A stretch of 64,000 bases of DNA from Krasilnikoviella flava (lineage in GTDB: Bacteria > Actinomycetota > Actinomycetes > Actinomycetales > Cellulomonadaceae): positions 744,001 to 808,000 of the forward strand of contig NZ_FUZQ01000001.1 of the NCBI RefSeq assembly GCF_900167525.1, written 5' to 3'. How positions within the stretch are numbered: position 1 is the first letter of the stretch; each line of letters opens with the position of its first letter. Made by a program: the position numbers and the translations under genes. This document shows, piece after piece, positions 56,490 to 64,000 of this stretch. The notes below the pieces were generated by a model. It was not told the origin of the DNA and searched no databases. It worked only from the letters and a program-made list of their open reading frames with translations.

Positions 56490-56597
56490 GCCGAGGTGGT
56501 CCGCGAATCGCCGAGGTAGTTCGTGACACCGCGTCACGAACTACCTCGGCAGGATTCGGACTACCTCGGCGATTCCCGAACTACCTCGGCACGGGCG
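56490..56597. repeat. R2 array: 2 inverted and 3 direct units in 20-bp phase
   Basis: GAGGTGGT/GAGGTAGT at 56493 and 56513, then ACTACCTCG cores at 56540, 56560 and 56580. The second and third units form a perfect 18-bp hairpin (56510-56527 with 56533-56550, loop ACCGC). The last unit abuts the stop of the exporter permease. Confidence 0.95.
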
Positions 56598-57431
56598 TCA
56601 GATGGCGCGGCGGTAGGCGCGGAACGCCAGCGACGCCAGCCCGCCCATGACGGCGACCGCGGCGGCGAGCAGGCCCAGGTGCAGCCACACGGCGCCCGGG
56701 TCGGCGAAGCCCTGCAGGGCGTCGCGCGCCACGACCACCGCCCAGTCGAACGGGTTGAACCGCGCTGCCGTGGCGATCCAGCCGGGCGCGAGTGCCGGGT
56801 CCATCACGGCCGACGACAGGAACATCAGCGGGATCGTCAGCAGCTGCGAGACGCCGATGAGCGCCTCCTGCTGCCGCGTGAGCAGCGCGACGGCGCCGGA
56901 GAGCGCGGCGAACAGGCAGCTCAGCAGCGCCACGGCGACCAGCATGACGAGCACGCCGGGGACGCCGCCGGGGAACCGCGCGCCGTCGAGCCACGCCACG
57001 CCCACGACCACCAGGGCCTGGGCGCACGCGAGCAGCGCGTACCAGGCCATCGAGGCGGACAGCAGCGCGCCGCGGCTCGTCGGCGAGGCGAGGAAGCGGT
57101 CCATGACGCCGCGGTCCATGTCCTGCACGAACGTGGTGCCGGCCCAGGCGGCGCCGCCCATCGCCGTCATCATGACGACGCCCGGGGTGAGGTACTCGAG
57201 GTAGCTGACCTCGGCGCCACCCGCGAACCCCGGGATCTCGATGACGGACCGGAAGAGCTGCCCGAACAGCAGGAGCCAGATCATCGGCTGCAGCAGGTTC
57301 ATCACCATGAACACGGGGACGCGCATGCCCTGGCGGGCCTGGCGCCCCGTCAGGAGGGCCGCCTGCGTCAGCGCGCCCGTACGGCGCGGCGCGCGGAGGG
57401 TGGTCGTCGGGTCGGTCGTCAGGGTGCTCAT
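56598..57431 (-). CDS. ABC-2 type exporter permease (second DrrB-like)
   Basis: 277 residues, six membrane helices. VSYLEYLTPGVVMMTAMGGAAWAGTTFVQDMDRGVMDRFLASPTSRGALL and RFNPFDWAVVVARDALQG are DrrB/ABC-2 hallmarks. Starts inside the ATPase stop (ATGA). Confidence 0.92.
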   Translation of the reverse strand: MSTLTTDPTTTLRAPRRTGALTQAALLTGRQARQGMRVPVFMVMNLLQPMIWLLLFGQLFRSVIEIPGFAGGAEVSYLEYLTPGVVMMTAMGGAAWAGTTFVQDMDRGVMDRFLASPTSRGALLSASMAWYALLACAQALVVVGVAWLDGARFPGGVPGVLVMLVAVALLSCLFAALSGAVALLTRQQEALIGVSQLLTIPLMFLSSAVMDPALAPGWIATAARFNPFDWAVVVARDALQGFADPGAVWLHLGLLAAAVAVMGGLASLAFRAYRRAI

Positions 57432-58486
57432 GCCGCCACCTCCGTGGCCTCGGTGCCGGCGGTCCCGGCGCTCGTGCCCGCGGCCCGGTGGGCCGCCTCC
57501 AGGCTGCGGCCCGTGTGCCGCAGGTAGACGTCGTCGAGCGTGGGCCGGGACAGCCCCGCCGCCCGCACGCCGATCCCCGCGGCGTCGAGCGCCGCGAGCA
57601 GCGCCGGGAGCGCGGTGGCCCCGGCGTCGGCGCGCGCCCGCAGCACGCTTCCGTCGGCCGCGACGTCGACGACGCCGGGCACGCGACCCGCCACCGGGAC
57701 GGCGGCCGCCGCGGTGGCGCCGTCGTCGAGATCGACGGTGACGCCGTCGCCGCGCAGCTCGTCCTTCAGCGCGTCGGGCGTGCCCGCGGTGACGACCCGG
57801 CCGGCGTCCACGATGGCGACCTGGTCGGCGAGGCGGTCGGCCTCCTCCAGGTAGTGCGTCGTGAGCAGGATCGTCATGCCGTCGCCGGCCGCCATGCGCT
57901 CGATCTCGGCCCACACCGCGGCGCGCGCCTCGGGGTCGAGGCCCGTGGTGGGCTCGTCGAGGAACAGCACCTGCGGCCGGTGCACGAGTCCGACGGCGAC
58001 GTCGAGCTTGCGCGCCATCCCGCCGGACCAGGTCTTCACCAGGCGGTCGGCGGCGTGCGCGACGCCGAAGCGCTCGAGCAGCTCGTCGGCGCGCCCCCGG
58101 GCCTCGCCGGCCCGCAGGCCCTGGAGCCGGCCGGCCAGCACGAGGTTCTCGCGCCCCGTGCCCATGGGGTCGGTCACGGGGCGCTGCGCCACGTAGCCGA
58201 TCGCCCGGCGGACGGCCGCCGGTTCCCGCACGACGTCGTGGCCCGCGACGCGCGCGGTCCCGCCGTCCGGCGCGGAGAGCGTCGCGAGGATCTTCACTGT
58301 GGTGGACTTCCCGGCGCCGTTGGGGCCGAGCAGGCCGAGCACGCTGCCTTGCGCGGCGGCCAGGTCGAGGCCGTCGAGCGCCCGCACGGAGCGGGCGGCG
58401 CGGCCGGGACCGCGGCCGGAGCCGTAGGTCTTGGTCAGGCCGGCGACGTCGATCGCGACGTCGGACGTGGTCGGGTGTGCGGACAT
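57428..58486 (-). CDS. ABC exporter ATP-binding protein (second DrrA-like)
   Basis: 352 residues from ATG 58486 with GGAGGAG upstream; an in-frame ATG at 58561 was rejected. Walker A GPNGAGKST near 52, signature WSGGMARKLDVAVGL near 153, Walker B VLFLDEPTTGLDP, switch TTHYLEEADRLAD. C-terminal DrrA extension ending in Ala/Thr. All catalytic residues are intact. Substrate unknown. Confidence 0.95.
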   Translation of the reverse strand: MSAHPTTSDVAIDVAGLTKTYGSGRGPGRAARSVRALDGLDLAAAQGSVLGLLGPNGAGKSTTVKILATLSAPDGGTARVAGHDVVREPAAVRRAIGYVAQRPVTDPMGTGRENLVLAGRLQGLRAGEARGRADELLERFGVAHAADRLVKTWSGGMARKLDVAVGLVHRPQVLFLDEPTTGLDPEARAAVWAEIERMAAGDGMTILLTTHYLEEADRLADQVAIVDAGRVVTAGTPDALKDELRGDGVTVDLDDGATAAAAVPVAGRVPGVVDVAADGSVLRARADAGATALPALLAALDAAGIGVRAAGLSRPTLDDVYLRHTGRSLEAAHRAAGTSAGTAGTEATEVAA

Positions 58487-58575
58487 GTCTCCTCCAGGGG
58501 AAATCGGAGGGTCCGGCGCACGCCCTAGGGTGGGAGTGCGTCTCGAGGTGCGGTCGTGCACCGGACCCGAGCCAC

Positions 58576-58607
58576 CGGTCCCGGGCGATGGCAGTCGCCC
58601 GGGACCG
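58576..58607. terminator. 13-bp hairpin terminator after padR operon
   Basis: CGGTCCCGGGCGA and TCGCCCGGGACCG with a 6-base loop, 9 bases past the stop of the minus-strand membrane-protein gene and ahead of the ABC ATPase. Confidence 0.75.
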
Positions 58608-58616
58608 TTCTCGTGC

Positions 58617-59576
58617 TCACTGCTGCGCTGAGGGCTTCTCCTCGTCCTTCCGCTCGCCGAAGAGCATCTTCGCCAGCAGGAGCATGAAGACGATCCAGCC
58701 GGCGACGAGGGCGAGCCACGACCACGACCACCCGACCGTGAAGCCCAGGACGGCGAAGACGACGAACGAGGTCATCCAGATCACGGACGTGAAGATGCCG
58801 AACCGGGCAGCCGCGTCGGGGTCCCGTTCGAACCGGTCGCCGACCGCACCATGCTCCCGGGCGACCTCACGGAACCACGCCTTCTTGCGGTTGGTCTGCG
58901 TGACGCCGAGCCCGACGAACAGGATCGCGCCCGGCACGACCGCGACCCCCGCGAAGGCGTATACCCACGAGGGGAACGTGCCGAGGACCGTGAAGAGTGC
59001 GAGCAGCAGCCCGAACACGGCGAGCCCGGTGGCCAGGTAGTAGCCGCCGGCTCGGCGGGACGGCAGCGGGTGGTTCGTCGTCGTCTCCTGCGAGAGCGAA
59101 AGCCCCACCACGAAGCCGGCCGCGCTGGCCGCCGTCAGCAGGATCCCGGCGACCGCGAGGTCGGGCAGGGCAAGGACGCCCGCCGCGTCGAGGGCCGCGA
59201 CGGCGAGCAGACCGGCGAGCACCAGCGCCGCGATCACGACGCCGAGCACGAAGCCCGGCTTCGGGCGCACCTTGTGGGCGAGCATCGCCTGCGCCGTCGT
59301 CGCGTAGCCGGCCGGCGACACCGACCGGGGCGCACGGCCCGACCGCGGGGCGTCCGGCTCGTGGGGCGCGCCGGCGGCGTCCGCGACCAGCCCGCTCAGG
59401 TCGCCCAGCTCGTCGAAAGCGCGCCGGGCGGCCTCGTCCGGGGCGGCACCGCCGGCCTGCAGCTCGGCGGCCCGGGCCTCGAGGTTCGCCCGGATCTCCT
59501 CCTTGAGGTCCTGGACCTCAAGGCTCGGCTCGACGCCGGCGAACGCCTCGTCGAGGAGGCGGTGGACGGTGGTCAT
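58617..59576 (-). CDS. membrane protein with HAAS-like (DUF1700) N-terminal domain, PadR partner
   Basis: 319 residues starting inside the padR stop (ATGA). Residues 1-60 (LLDEAFAGVEPSLEVQDLKEEIRANLEARAAELQAGG) resemble the HAAS/permease-prefix domain commonly paired with PadR regulators. About six membrane helices follow (110-310). Function unknown; the family is thought to be part of PadR-controlled membrane stress systems. Confidence 0.82.
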   Translation of the reverse strand: MTTVHRLLDEAFAGVEPSLEVQDLKEEIRANLEARAAELQAGGAAPDEAARRAFDELGDLSGLVADAAGAPHEPDAPRSGRAPRSVSPAGYATTAQAMLAHKVRPKPGFVLGVVIAALVLAGLLAVAALDAAGVLALPDLAVAGILLTAASAAGFVVGLSLSQETTTNHPLPSRRAGGYYLATGLAVFGLLLALFTVLGTFPSWVYAFAGVAVVPGAILFVGLGVTQTNRKKAWFREVAREHGAVGDRFERDPDAAARFGIFTSVIWMTSFVVFAVLGFTVGWSWSWLALVAGWIVFMLLLAKMLFGERKDEEKPSAQQ

Positions 59577-59965
59577 CGGGGGGTGTCCTTGTCTGTGCTG
59601 GAGCCGTCGGTACGGAGGAGGGAGTCGATGACGTCGCGGGTGGCGACCCACGCGTCGACGTTGCTCCGGTACACGGCACGCCCGGCGTCCGTGATCCGGT
59701 AGTACTTGCGGCGCCCGCCCTGGGACTCGTCGCCCCAATAGGCCTCGACCAGGCCGTCCTTGGTCAGACGGCGGTACGTCGCGTAGAGCGTGGCTTCCTT
59801 GATCTCGTGCGCACCGCCCGTGGCGTCGCGGATCGTCTTGTAGATCTCGAAGCCGTAGCGGTCCCCGCGACGGAGCGTCGCGAGCACGATCGTGTCGGTG
59901 TGGCCACGCAGCAGGTCGGCGGAGAACGCGTCGTCCGCCGTCGAAGTCTCAGCACGCTGCATCAC
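59573..59965 (-). CDS. PadR family transcriptional regulator
   Basis: 130 residues. PadR winged helix: LRGHTDTIVLATLRRGDRYGFEIYKTIRDAT, then KEATLYATYRRLTKDGLVEAYWGDESQGGRRKYYRITDAG. GTG 59965 is 7 bases after the -10 box; ATG 59962 is the alternative. Autoregulated operon with the HAAS-like membrane protein is likely. Confidence 0.93.
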   Translation of the reverse strand: MMQRAETSTADDAFSADLLRGHTDTIVLATLRRGDRYGFEIYKTIRDATGGAHEIKEATLYATYRRLTKDGLVEAYWGDESQGGRRKYYRITDAGRAVYRSNVDAWVATRDVIDSLLRTDGSSTDKDTPR

Positions 59966-59972
59966 GACAGGT

Positions 59973-60001
59973 ACTGTATCTCATCAACTACTCGACGACA
60001 A
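59973..60001 (-). promoter_or_regulatory. padR promoter
   Basis: On the minus strand: -35 TTGTCG (60001-59996), 17-base spacer, -10 TACAGT (59978-59973), then 7 bases to GTG 59965. Confidence 0.65.
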
Positions 60002-60037
60002 CGGGTTCTGGACGGGCACCGACAACCTGAGCCCGCC

Positions 60038-60072
60038 GAGGTAGTTCGGATCCCGCCGAGGTAGTTCGCCGC
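60038..60072. repeat. R2 half-array, 2 inverted units, upstream of MFS gene
   Basis: GAGGTAGTTCG at 60038 and 60058, 20 bp apart, facing inward to the MFS gene. The matching direct units lie after that gene at 62200. Confidence 0.9.
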
Positions 60073-60088
60073 GCCGTCTGCCGGAGAC

Positions 60089-60134
60089 CGTGCGAGCCTG
60101 CCAAGCGGGACGGGTTCCGACAGGCTCAACCACC
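60089..60134. repeat. degenerate R1 hairpin upstream of MFS gene
   Basis: GCGAGCCTGCCAAGCGG then GGTTCCGACAGGCTCAACC (60114-60132 region). The left arm has decayed. Confidence 0.65.
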
Positions 60135-60173
60135 GACGACGGCGCCGCCCGCCCGTGACAGGAAGGGCTGCCG

Positions 60174-62195
60174 ATGGCTTCCGCACCGAGCGCACCGCCC
60201 GCCGAGCCGGAGGCGCTGCCTCAGCGCCGCGTGCTGGCCATCTTCGGCGGGCTCATGCTCGCGATGCTGCTCGCCGCCCTCGACCAGACGATCGTCGCGA
60301 CGGCGCTGCCCACCATCGTCTCCGACCTCGGCGGCGCGGAGCACCTGTCGTGGGTCGTGACGGCGTACATGCTCGCCAGCACGGCCACCACGGTGCTGTG
60401 GGGCAAGCTCGGCGACCTCTACGGCCGCAAGGCCCTGTTCATCGCCTGCATCCTGATCTTCCTCGTCGGGTCGATCCTGGCCGGCACCTCCCAGACCATG
60501 GGCCAGCTCATCGCGTGGCGTGCCGTGCAGGGCGTGGGCGGCGGCGGGCTCATGGTGCTGTCGCAGGCGATCATCGGCGACGTCGTCCCGCCCCGGGAGC
60601 GCGGCAAGTACCAGGGTTTCTTCGGCGCCGTCTTCGGCGTCTCGTCCGTCGCCGGGCCGCTGCTCGGCGGCTTCTTCGTGGACAACCTGGACTGGCGCTG
60701 GGTCTTCTACATCAACATCCCCATCGGGATCGTCGCGCTGCTGGTCGTCGCGGCCGTGCTCCCCCACATCGAGGCCGGCAAGAAGCCCCGCATCGACTAC
60801 GCCGGCATCATCCTGCTCGGCCTCGTCTCGACGTCGATCGTGCTGGTCACCAGCCTCGGCGGCACCACCTGGGAGTGGCAGTCGTGGCCGGTCTACGGGA
60901 TGGTCGCGCTCGCCGTCGCGTCCCTGATCGGCTTCGTCGTCGTCGAGCAGCGCGCCCCCGAACCGGTGCTGCCCCTGCACCTGTTCCGCAGCAAGGTGTT
61001 CTCCGTCGCCGCCGCCGTCGGCTTCGTCGTCGGCTTCGCCATGTTCGGCGCGATCACCTACCTCCCGCTGTACCTGCAGACGGTCAAGGGGTCCACGCCC
61101 ACCGAGTCCGGGCTCGAGATGACGCCGATGATGCTCGGCATGCTGCTCACGTCCATCGGGTCCGGGCAGCTCATCTCCCGCACCGGGCGGTACAAGATCT
61201 ATCCGATCCTGGGGACGGCGATCACGTCGTGCGGGCTCTACCTGCTGTCGCTCATGGGTCGTGACACGACGACGCTGCAGGCGGGCCTGAGCATGTTCGT
61301 CCTCGGCGCCGGCCTGGGCATGGTCACCCAGGTGCTCGTCATCGCCGTGCAGAACGCCGTCAGCTACAAGGACCTCGGCACCGCGACGTCGGGCGCCACG
61401 TACTTCCGCACCATCGGCTCGTCCGTCGGCGTCGCCGTCTTCGGCACGATCTTCGCCAACCGGCTCGCGGGCGAGCTGGTCACCGCCGTCCCGTCGACCG
61501 CGCAGGGGCCGTGCGCACCCGACGCGCTGGCCGCCACCACGCAGACGCTCGCGCAGTGCCCGCCCGAGGTGCAGGACTGGTTCCTCGACGCGTACGCCGG
61601 CGCGCTGCACGTCGTCTTCCTCTGGGCCGTGCCCGTGGCCGTGCTCGCGTTCGCGCTCAGCTGGCTGTTGCCCGAGGTCGAGCTGCGCAGCGCCACCCGC
61701 GGGGACGGGCCGGGCAGCGCGGGGCAGGCGGCCGGCGAGTCGTTCGGGCTGGGGTCCGCCCGCACGTCGCTCGACGAGCTGCGGCTGATCCTGTGGCGCC
61801 GGGTGGGCAAGCTCGACCCGCTGCGGGTCTACGAGCTGATCGAGCGCGACAACGAACTCTCGGCCGAGGAGGCCTGGATGGTCACGCGGGTCTCGCTCAA
61901 GCGGAAGCGGTCCGTCCAGCTCATGGCCGAGCGCACGGAGGTGTCCCCCGAGACGGTGCGCCGGGTCGCGGAGGCGCTCGAGGCGCGGGGCCTCGTCGAG
62001 GTGGACGGCGACGCCGTGCTGGCCACGCCGGACGGCGACGTCGCGGCGGAGGCGATCAGGGAGTCGGAACGGCAGCGGCTGCGCCAGTACGTCGCCGAGT
62101 GGCCGGGCGGGGACGAGCCCGAGGTCGACGAGCTCGTGGAGCACCTGACGCACGCGCTGCTCGCCGACGACACGGACGTCGTCGAGACGCGCTGA
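60174..62195 (+). CDS. MFS (DHA2) exporter with C-terminal winged-helix-like domain
   Basis: 673 residues; GGAAGGG 7 bases before ATG 60174. The first 500 residues are a 14-helix DHA2 drug transporter: ALDQTIVATALPTIVSDLGG near 36, motif A GKLGDLYGRK near 77, motif C GVSSVAGPLLGG near 150. Residues about 560-673 are soluble: LRVYELIERDNELSAEEAWMVTRVSLKRKRSVQLMAERTEVSPETVRRVAEALEARGLVEVDG resembles a MarR-like helix-turn-helix. Fusion of an exporter to such a domain is unusual. Bracketed by R2 half-arrays facing each other. Confidence 0.9.
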   Translation: MASAPSAPPAEPEALPQRRVLAIFGGLMLAMLLAALDQTIVATALPTIVSDLGGAEHLSWVVTAYMLASTATTVLWGKLGDLYGRKALFIACILIFLVGSILAGTSQTMGQLIAWRAVQGVGGGGLMVLSQAIIGDVVPPRERGKYQGFFGAVFGVSSVAGPLLGGFFVDNLDWRWVFYINIPIGIVALLVVAAVLPHIEAGKKPRIDYAGIILLGLVSTSIVLVTSLGGTTWEWQSWPVYGMVALAVASLIGFVVVEQRAPEPVLPLHLFRSKVFSVAAAVGFVVGFAMFGAITYLPLYLQTVKGSTPTESGLEMTPMMLGMLLTSIGSGQLISRTGRYKIYPILGTAITSCGLYLLSLMGRDTTTLQAGLSMFVLGAGLGMVTQVLVIAVQNAVSYKDLGTATSGATYFRTIGSSVGVAVFGTIFANRLAGELVTAVPSTAQGPCAPDALAATTQTLAQCPPEVQDWFLDAYAGALHVVFLWAVPVAVLAFALSWLLPEVELRSATRGDGPGSAGQAAGESFGLGSARTSLDELRLILWRRVGKLDPLRVYELIERDNELSAEEAWMVTRVSLKRKRSVQLMAERTEVSPETVRRVAEALEARGLVEVDGDAVLATPDGDVAAEAIRESERQRLRQYVAEWPGGDEPEVDELVEHLTHALLADDTDVVETR

Positions 62196-62199
62196 GCCC

Positions 62200-62232
62200 G
62201 AACTACCTCGGCACGGTTCGGACTACCTCGGT
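62200..62232. repeat. R2 half-array, 2 direct units, between convergent genes
   Basis: GAACTACCTCGG at 62200 and GGACTACCTCGG at 62220, 20 bp apart, filling the gap between the MFS stop (62195) and the FUSC-like stop (62234). Confidence 0.92.
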
Positions 62233-62233
62233 G

Positions 62234-63475
62234 TCACATCTCGGGGAGGGCGTCGCGCGCCTCCTCGGGCGGCAGACCGGCAGCCTCGAGGAGGTCGACG
62301 ACGGGCGAGCGCAGCAGCAGCACCAGCGACTGCACCTGCCAGTGCCCCGCGCCGAGGGTGCGCGGGTCGGTGTCCCGGGCGACCTCGAGCAGCGCGTCGC
62401 GCGCCTGCGCCATCCCGGTCCCCGTGCCGAGGGCCGCGGCGAGGAGGCGCACGCCGTGCGCCAGCCGGACGACGAGGTCCGCCACCGGGTCGGCCACGGG
62501 ATCGACGGTGGGCGGGGGCGGGAGGTTGCCGGAGAGCGAGACGGCCGCCACCCGGTGGTCGCCGTCGTCCTCCAGCATGCCGAGCGACCGGAGCGTCGCG
62601 GGGGTGCGGCGCGCGAGGACCCGCACGGTGCGCATGGCCCGGTCGACGAGCACGGCCTGGGCGGCCAGCCGGGTGATCTCCGCGCGCAGCACCCGGTTGA
62701 CGCTCACCCGCGCGATCTCGTCCGACTTCGTCGCGACGTCGTGCCAGTCCTCGAGCACCTTCTCGGCGGCGCGGCCCCGCACCAGCGCGGCGGCCAGCTC
62801 GTCGGGGTCGCCGTCGCGCAGGCCGCGCGCCACGGACTCCAGGGTCAGCGCCAGCTCCCGCGTCGCCTCCTGCGCCAGCGCGCGGATGCGACGGCGCGGG
62901 TCCCCGGGGGTGAGCAGGGCGACCAGCAGCGCGACGCCGCCCCCGACCAGCGCGTCCGTCCAGCGCCCGAACGCCCCGTTGGCCGCCACCGACGCGGGCA
63001 GGCCGACGACGACGCCCGCCTGGACGCCCGCCTGGATCGTCAGGAGGGGCCCCCGGTCGACGAACCGGGCGATGAGCGCCGAGACGCCCATGACGACGGC
63101 GATCTGCCACCAGCCCGACCCGATGACGTGCACCATGAGGTCGCCCAGCGCGACGCCGAGCGCGACGCCGGTGGCGACCTCGGCCACCTTGCGCAGCTCG
63201 CGGTCGAAGCTGAACCCCAGGCACACCCACGCCGCGATGGCGGCGAAGAACGGCTGCGTGTGCCCGAGCACGACCGTGGCGAGCCCATAGGCGACGCCCG
63301 CGGCCAGCGCGGCCTGCACGACCGGCCAGAAGGAGACGCGGACCCGCGAGATGCCCTGCCGCACACGGATGCGGCGGGGCAGGGTGCGCAGCGCCGCCCG
63401 CGCGACGTCGCCCGCGCGACGGGACACGGGGATGCCGCCCGCAGGACGGGCCGCCGGCTCGTCGCTCACGGGCAC
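62234..63475 (-). CDS. FUSC family (aromatic-acid exporter-like) membrane protein
   Basis: 413 residues from GTG 63475 (GTG 63469 is also in frame). Six helices in 48-185 of the FUSC type (VVQAALAAGVAYGLATVVLGHTQPFFAAIAAWVCLGFSFDRELRKVAEVATGVALGVALGDLMV), then a long cytoplasmic helical domain. Family members export aromatic acids or similar compounds; the substrate here is unknown. Confidence 0.88.
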   Translation of the reverse strand: MPVSDEPAARPAGGIPVSRRAGDVARAALRTLPRRIRVRQGISRVRVSFWPVVQAALAAGVAYGLATVVLGHTQPFFAAIAAWVCLGFSFDRELRKVAEVATGVALGVALGDLMVHVIGSGWWQIAVVMGVSALIARFVDRGPLLTIQAGVQAGVVVGLPASVAANGAFGRWTDALVGGGVALLVALLTPGDPRRRIRALAQEATRELALTLESVARGLRDGDPDELAAALVRGRAAEKVLEDWHDVATKSDEIARVSVNRVLRAEITRLAAQAVLVDRAMRTVRVLARRTPATLRSLGMLEDDGDHRVAAVSLSGNLPPPPTVDPVADPVADLVVRLAHGVRLLAAALGTGTGMAQARDALLEVARDTDPRTLGAGHWQVQSLVLLLRSPVVDLLEAAGLPPEEARDALPEM

Positions 63476-63479
63476 CCGC

Positions 63480-64000
63480 TCACAGCAGGCTCTGGGGCGC
63501 GTCCGGTCCCCGCGGGGTGAGCCCGCGTGCGAGAGGCCCGTGCGCCTCGGGCCGGTCCGCGGAGACCCCGTCGCCGGGGACCACCACCTCCTGCGCCGCC
63601 GCGACGTGCAGCTCCTGGCCGCCGACCTCGCCCACCACGGTGAGCTCGGCGTCCTCGGGCACCGAGCGCTTGACGACAGCGAGCGCCACCGGCCCGAGCT
63701 CGTGGTGCCGCGCGACCGTGGTCACGGCCCCGACGGCGCGCCCCTCGGCACCGCCCAGCCGCACCTCGGCCCCCGCCTCGGGGACCACGTGCTGGGAGCC
63801 GTCGAGGTGCAGCAGCACGAGACGACGCGGCGGGCGGCCCAGGTTGTGCACCCGCGCGATCGTCTCCTGCCCGCGGTAGCAGCCCTTGTGCAGGTGGACG
63901 GCGGTGCGCAGCCAGTCGAGCTCGTGCGGCACGCTGCGGTGGTCGACCTCGTGGGCGAGCCGCGGCCGCCACGCCTCGACGCGCAGCGCCTCGGTGGCCC
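63480..64000 (-). CDS. ygfZ: YgfZ-like folate-binding protein (5' end outside window)
   Basis: 173 complete codons are visible; the start is outside the window. The signature KGCYRGQETIARVHNLGRPPRRLVLL identifies the YgfZ/GcvT-like family, which binds folate and helps maintain Fe-S enzymes (E. coli knowledge). The C-terminal barrel is present. The stop at 63480 is 4 bases before the FUSC-like start, so the two are probably cotranscribed. Confidence 0.92.
   Translation of the reverse strand, partial: ATEALRVEAWRPRLAHEVDHRSVPHELDWLRTAVHLHKGCYRGQETIARVHNLGRPPRRLVLLHLDGSQHVVPEAGAEVRLGGAEGRAVGAVTTVARHHELGPVALAVVKRSVPEDAELTVVGEVGGQELHVAAAQEVVVPGDGVSADRPEAHGPLARGLTPRGPDAPQSLL

Noticed and set aside
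58831-58850. tRNA T-loop-like GTTCGAACC
   Set aside because: It lies within the reading frame of the HAAS-like protein and no acceptor or anticodon stems surround it.

Overview
The window is very GC-rich with dense, tightly packed genes. Many neighbours overlap by 4 bases (GTGA or ATGA), and many starts have no Shine-Dalgarno site but a TANNNT-type -10 box 5 to 8 bases upstream, which is the mark of leaderless actinobacterial mRNAs. Gene content (DUF3180, DUF2342, DUF2516, F420 genes, a folate operon next to ftsH, LPxTG-like anchoring) points to Actinomycetota, order Micrococcales, probably a Cellulomonas or Promicromonospora relative. That placement is inference. No rRNA, tRNA, CRISPR array, insertion sequence or phage region was recognised.

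Layout. Positions 1-12200 form a conserved minus-strand housekeeping block: dacB, a DUF2342 metalloprotease-like gene, tilS, hpt, ftsH, folE, folP, a folB-folK fusion, DUF3180 and two PH-domain membrane proteins. ppa follows on the plus strand and ends in a perfect 20-bp hairpin. Positions 13006-22372 hold two secreted proteins (FG-GAP and Ig-like), a dehydrogenase/acetyltransferase pair, a two-component system with a membrane protein, and a secreted NlpC/P60 hydrolase. Positions 22547-25412 are a methionine operon (metY-metX) behind a leader with a 7-codon leaderless uORF containing Met and Cys. Positions 25546-34861 are mixed metabolism, including F420 genes (cofD, cofC), a thiamine-binding-like protein, an aldo/keto reductase divergent from a MocR regulator, and a nitroreductase.

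Positions 34904-38797 hold a YhgE/Pip membrane protein, an ABC-ATPase-like partner with a defective Walker A, and a divergent TetR gene with two matching operators between overlapping promoters. A large FAD/Fe-S oxidoreductase follows. Positions 41977-47442 hold a TetR-linked ABC exporter divergent from an epimerase across a phased operator array, then a MarR/azoreductase divergent pair with two operators. Positions 47581-56442 hold OsmC, a lipoprotein/anti-sigma-like/ECF sigma operon, DUF4012 and LPxTG-like surface proteins, dtd, asparaginase, DUF2516 and a toxin-antitoxin pair. Positions 56598-64000 hold a second DrrAB-like exporter, a PadR/membrane-protein pair, an MFS exporter with a fused helix-turn-helix-like domain, a FUSC-like transporter and the start of a ygfZ-like gene.

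Two dispersed intergenic repeat families stand out. R1 is an imperfect hairpin with core GAGCCTGTCGAAACC; about eleven full or partial copies occur, at least two inside coding sequence. R2 is an array of short GAACTACCTCG units repeated every 20 bp, found at four loci, mostly wedged against stop codons, with opposite-facing halves flanking the MFS exporter gene. These repeats, the methionine uORF and the defective ABC-ATPase/YhgE/TetR unit are the most interesting items here.
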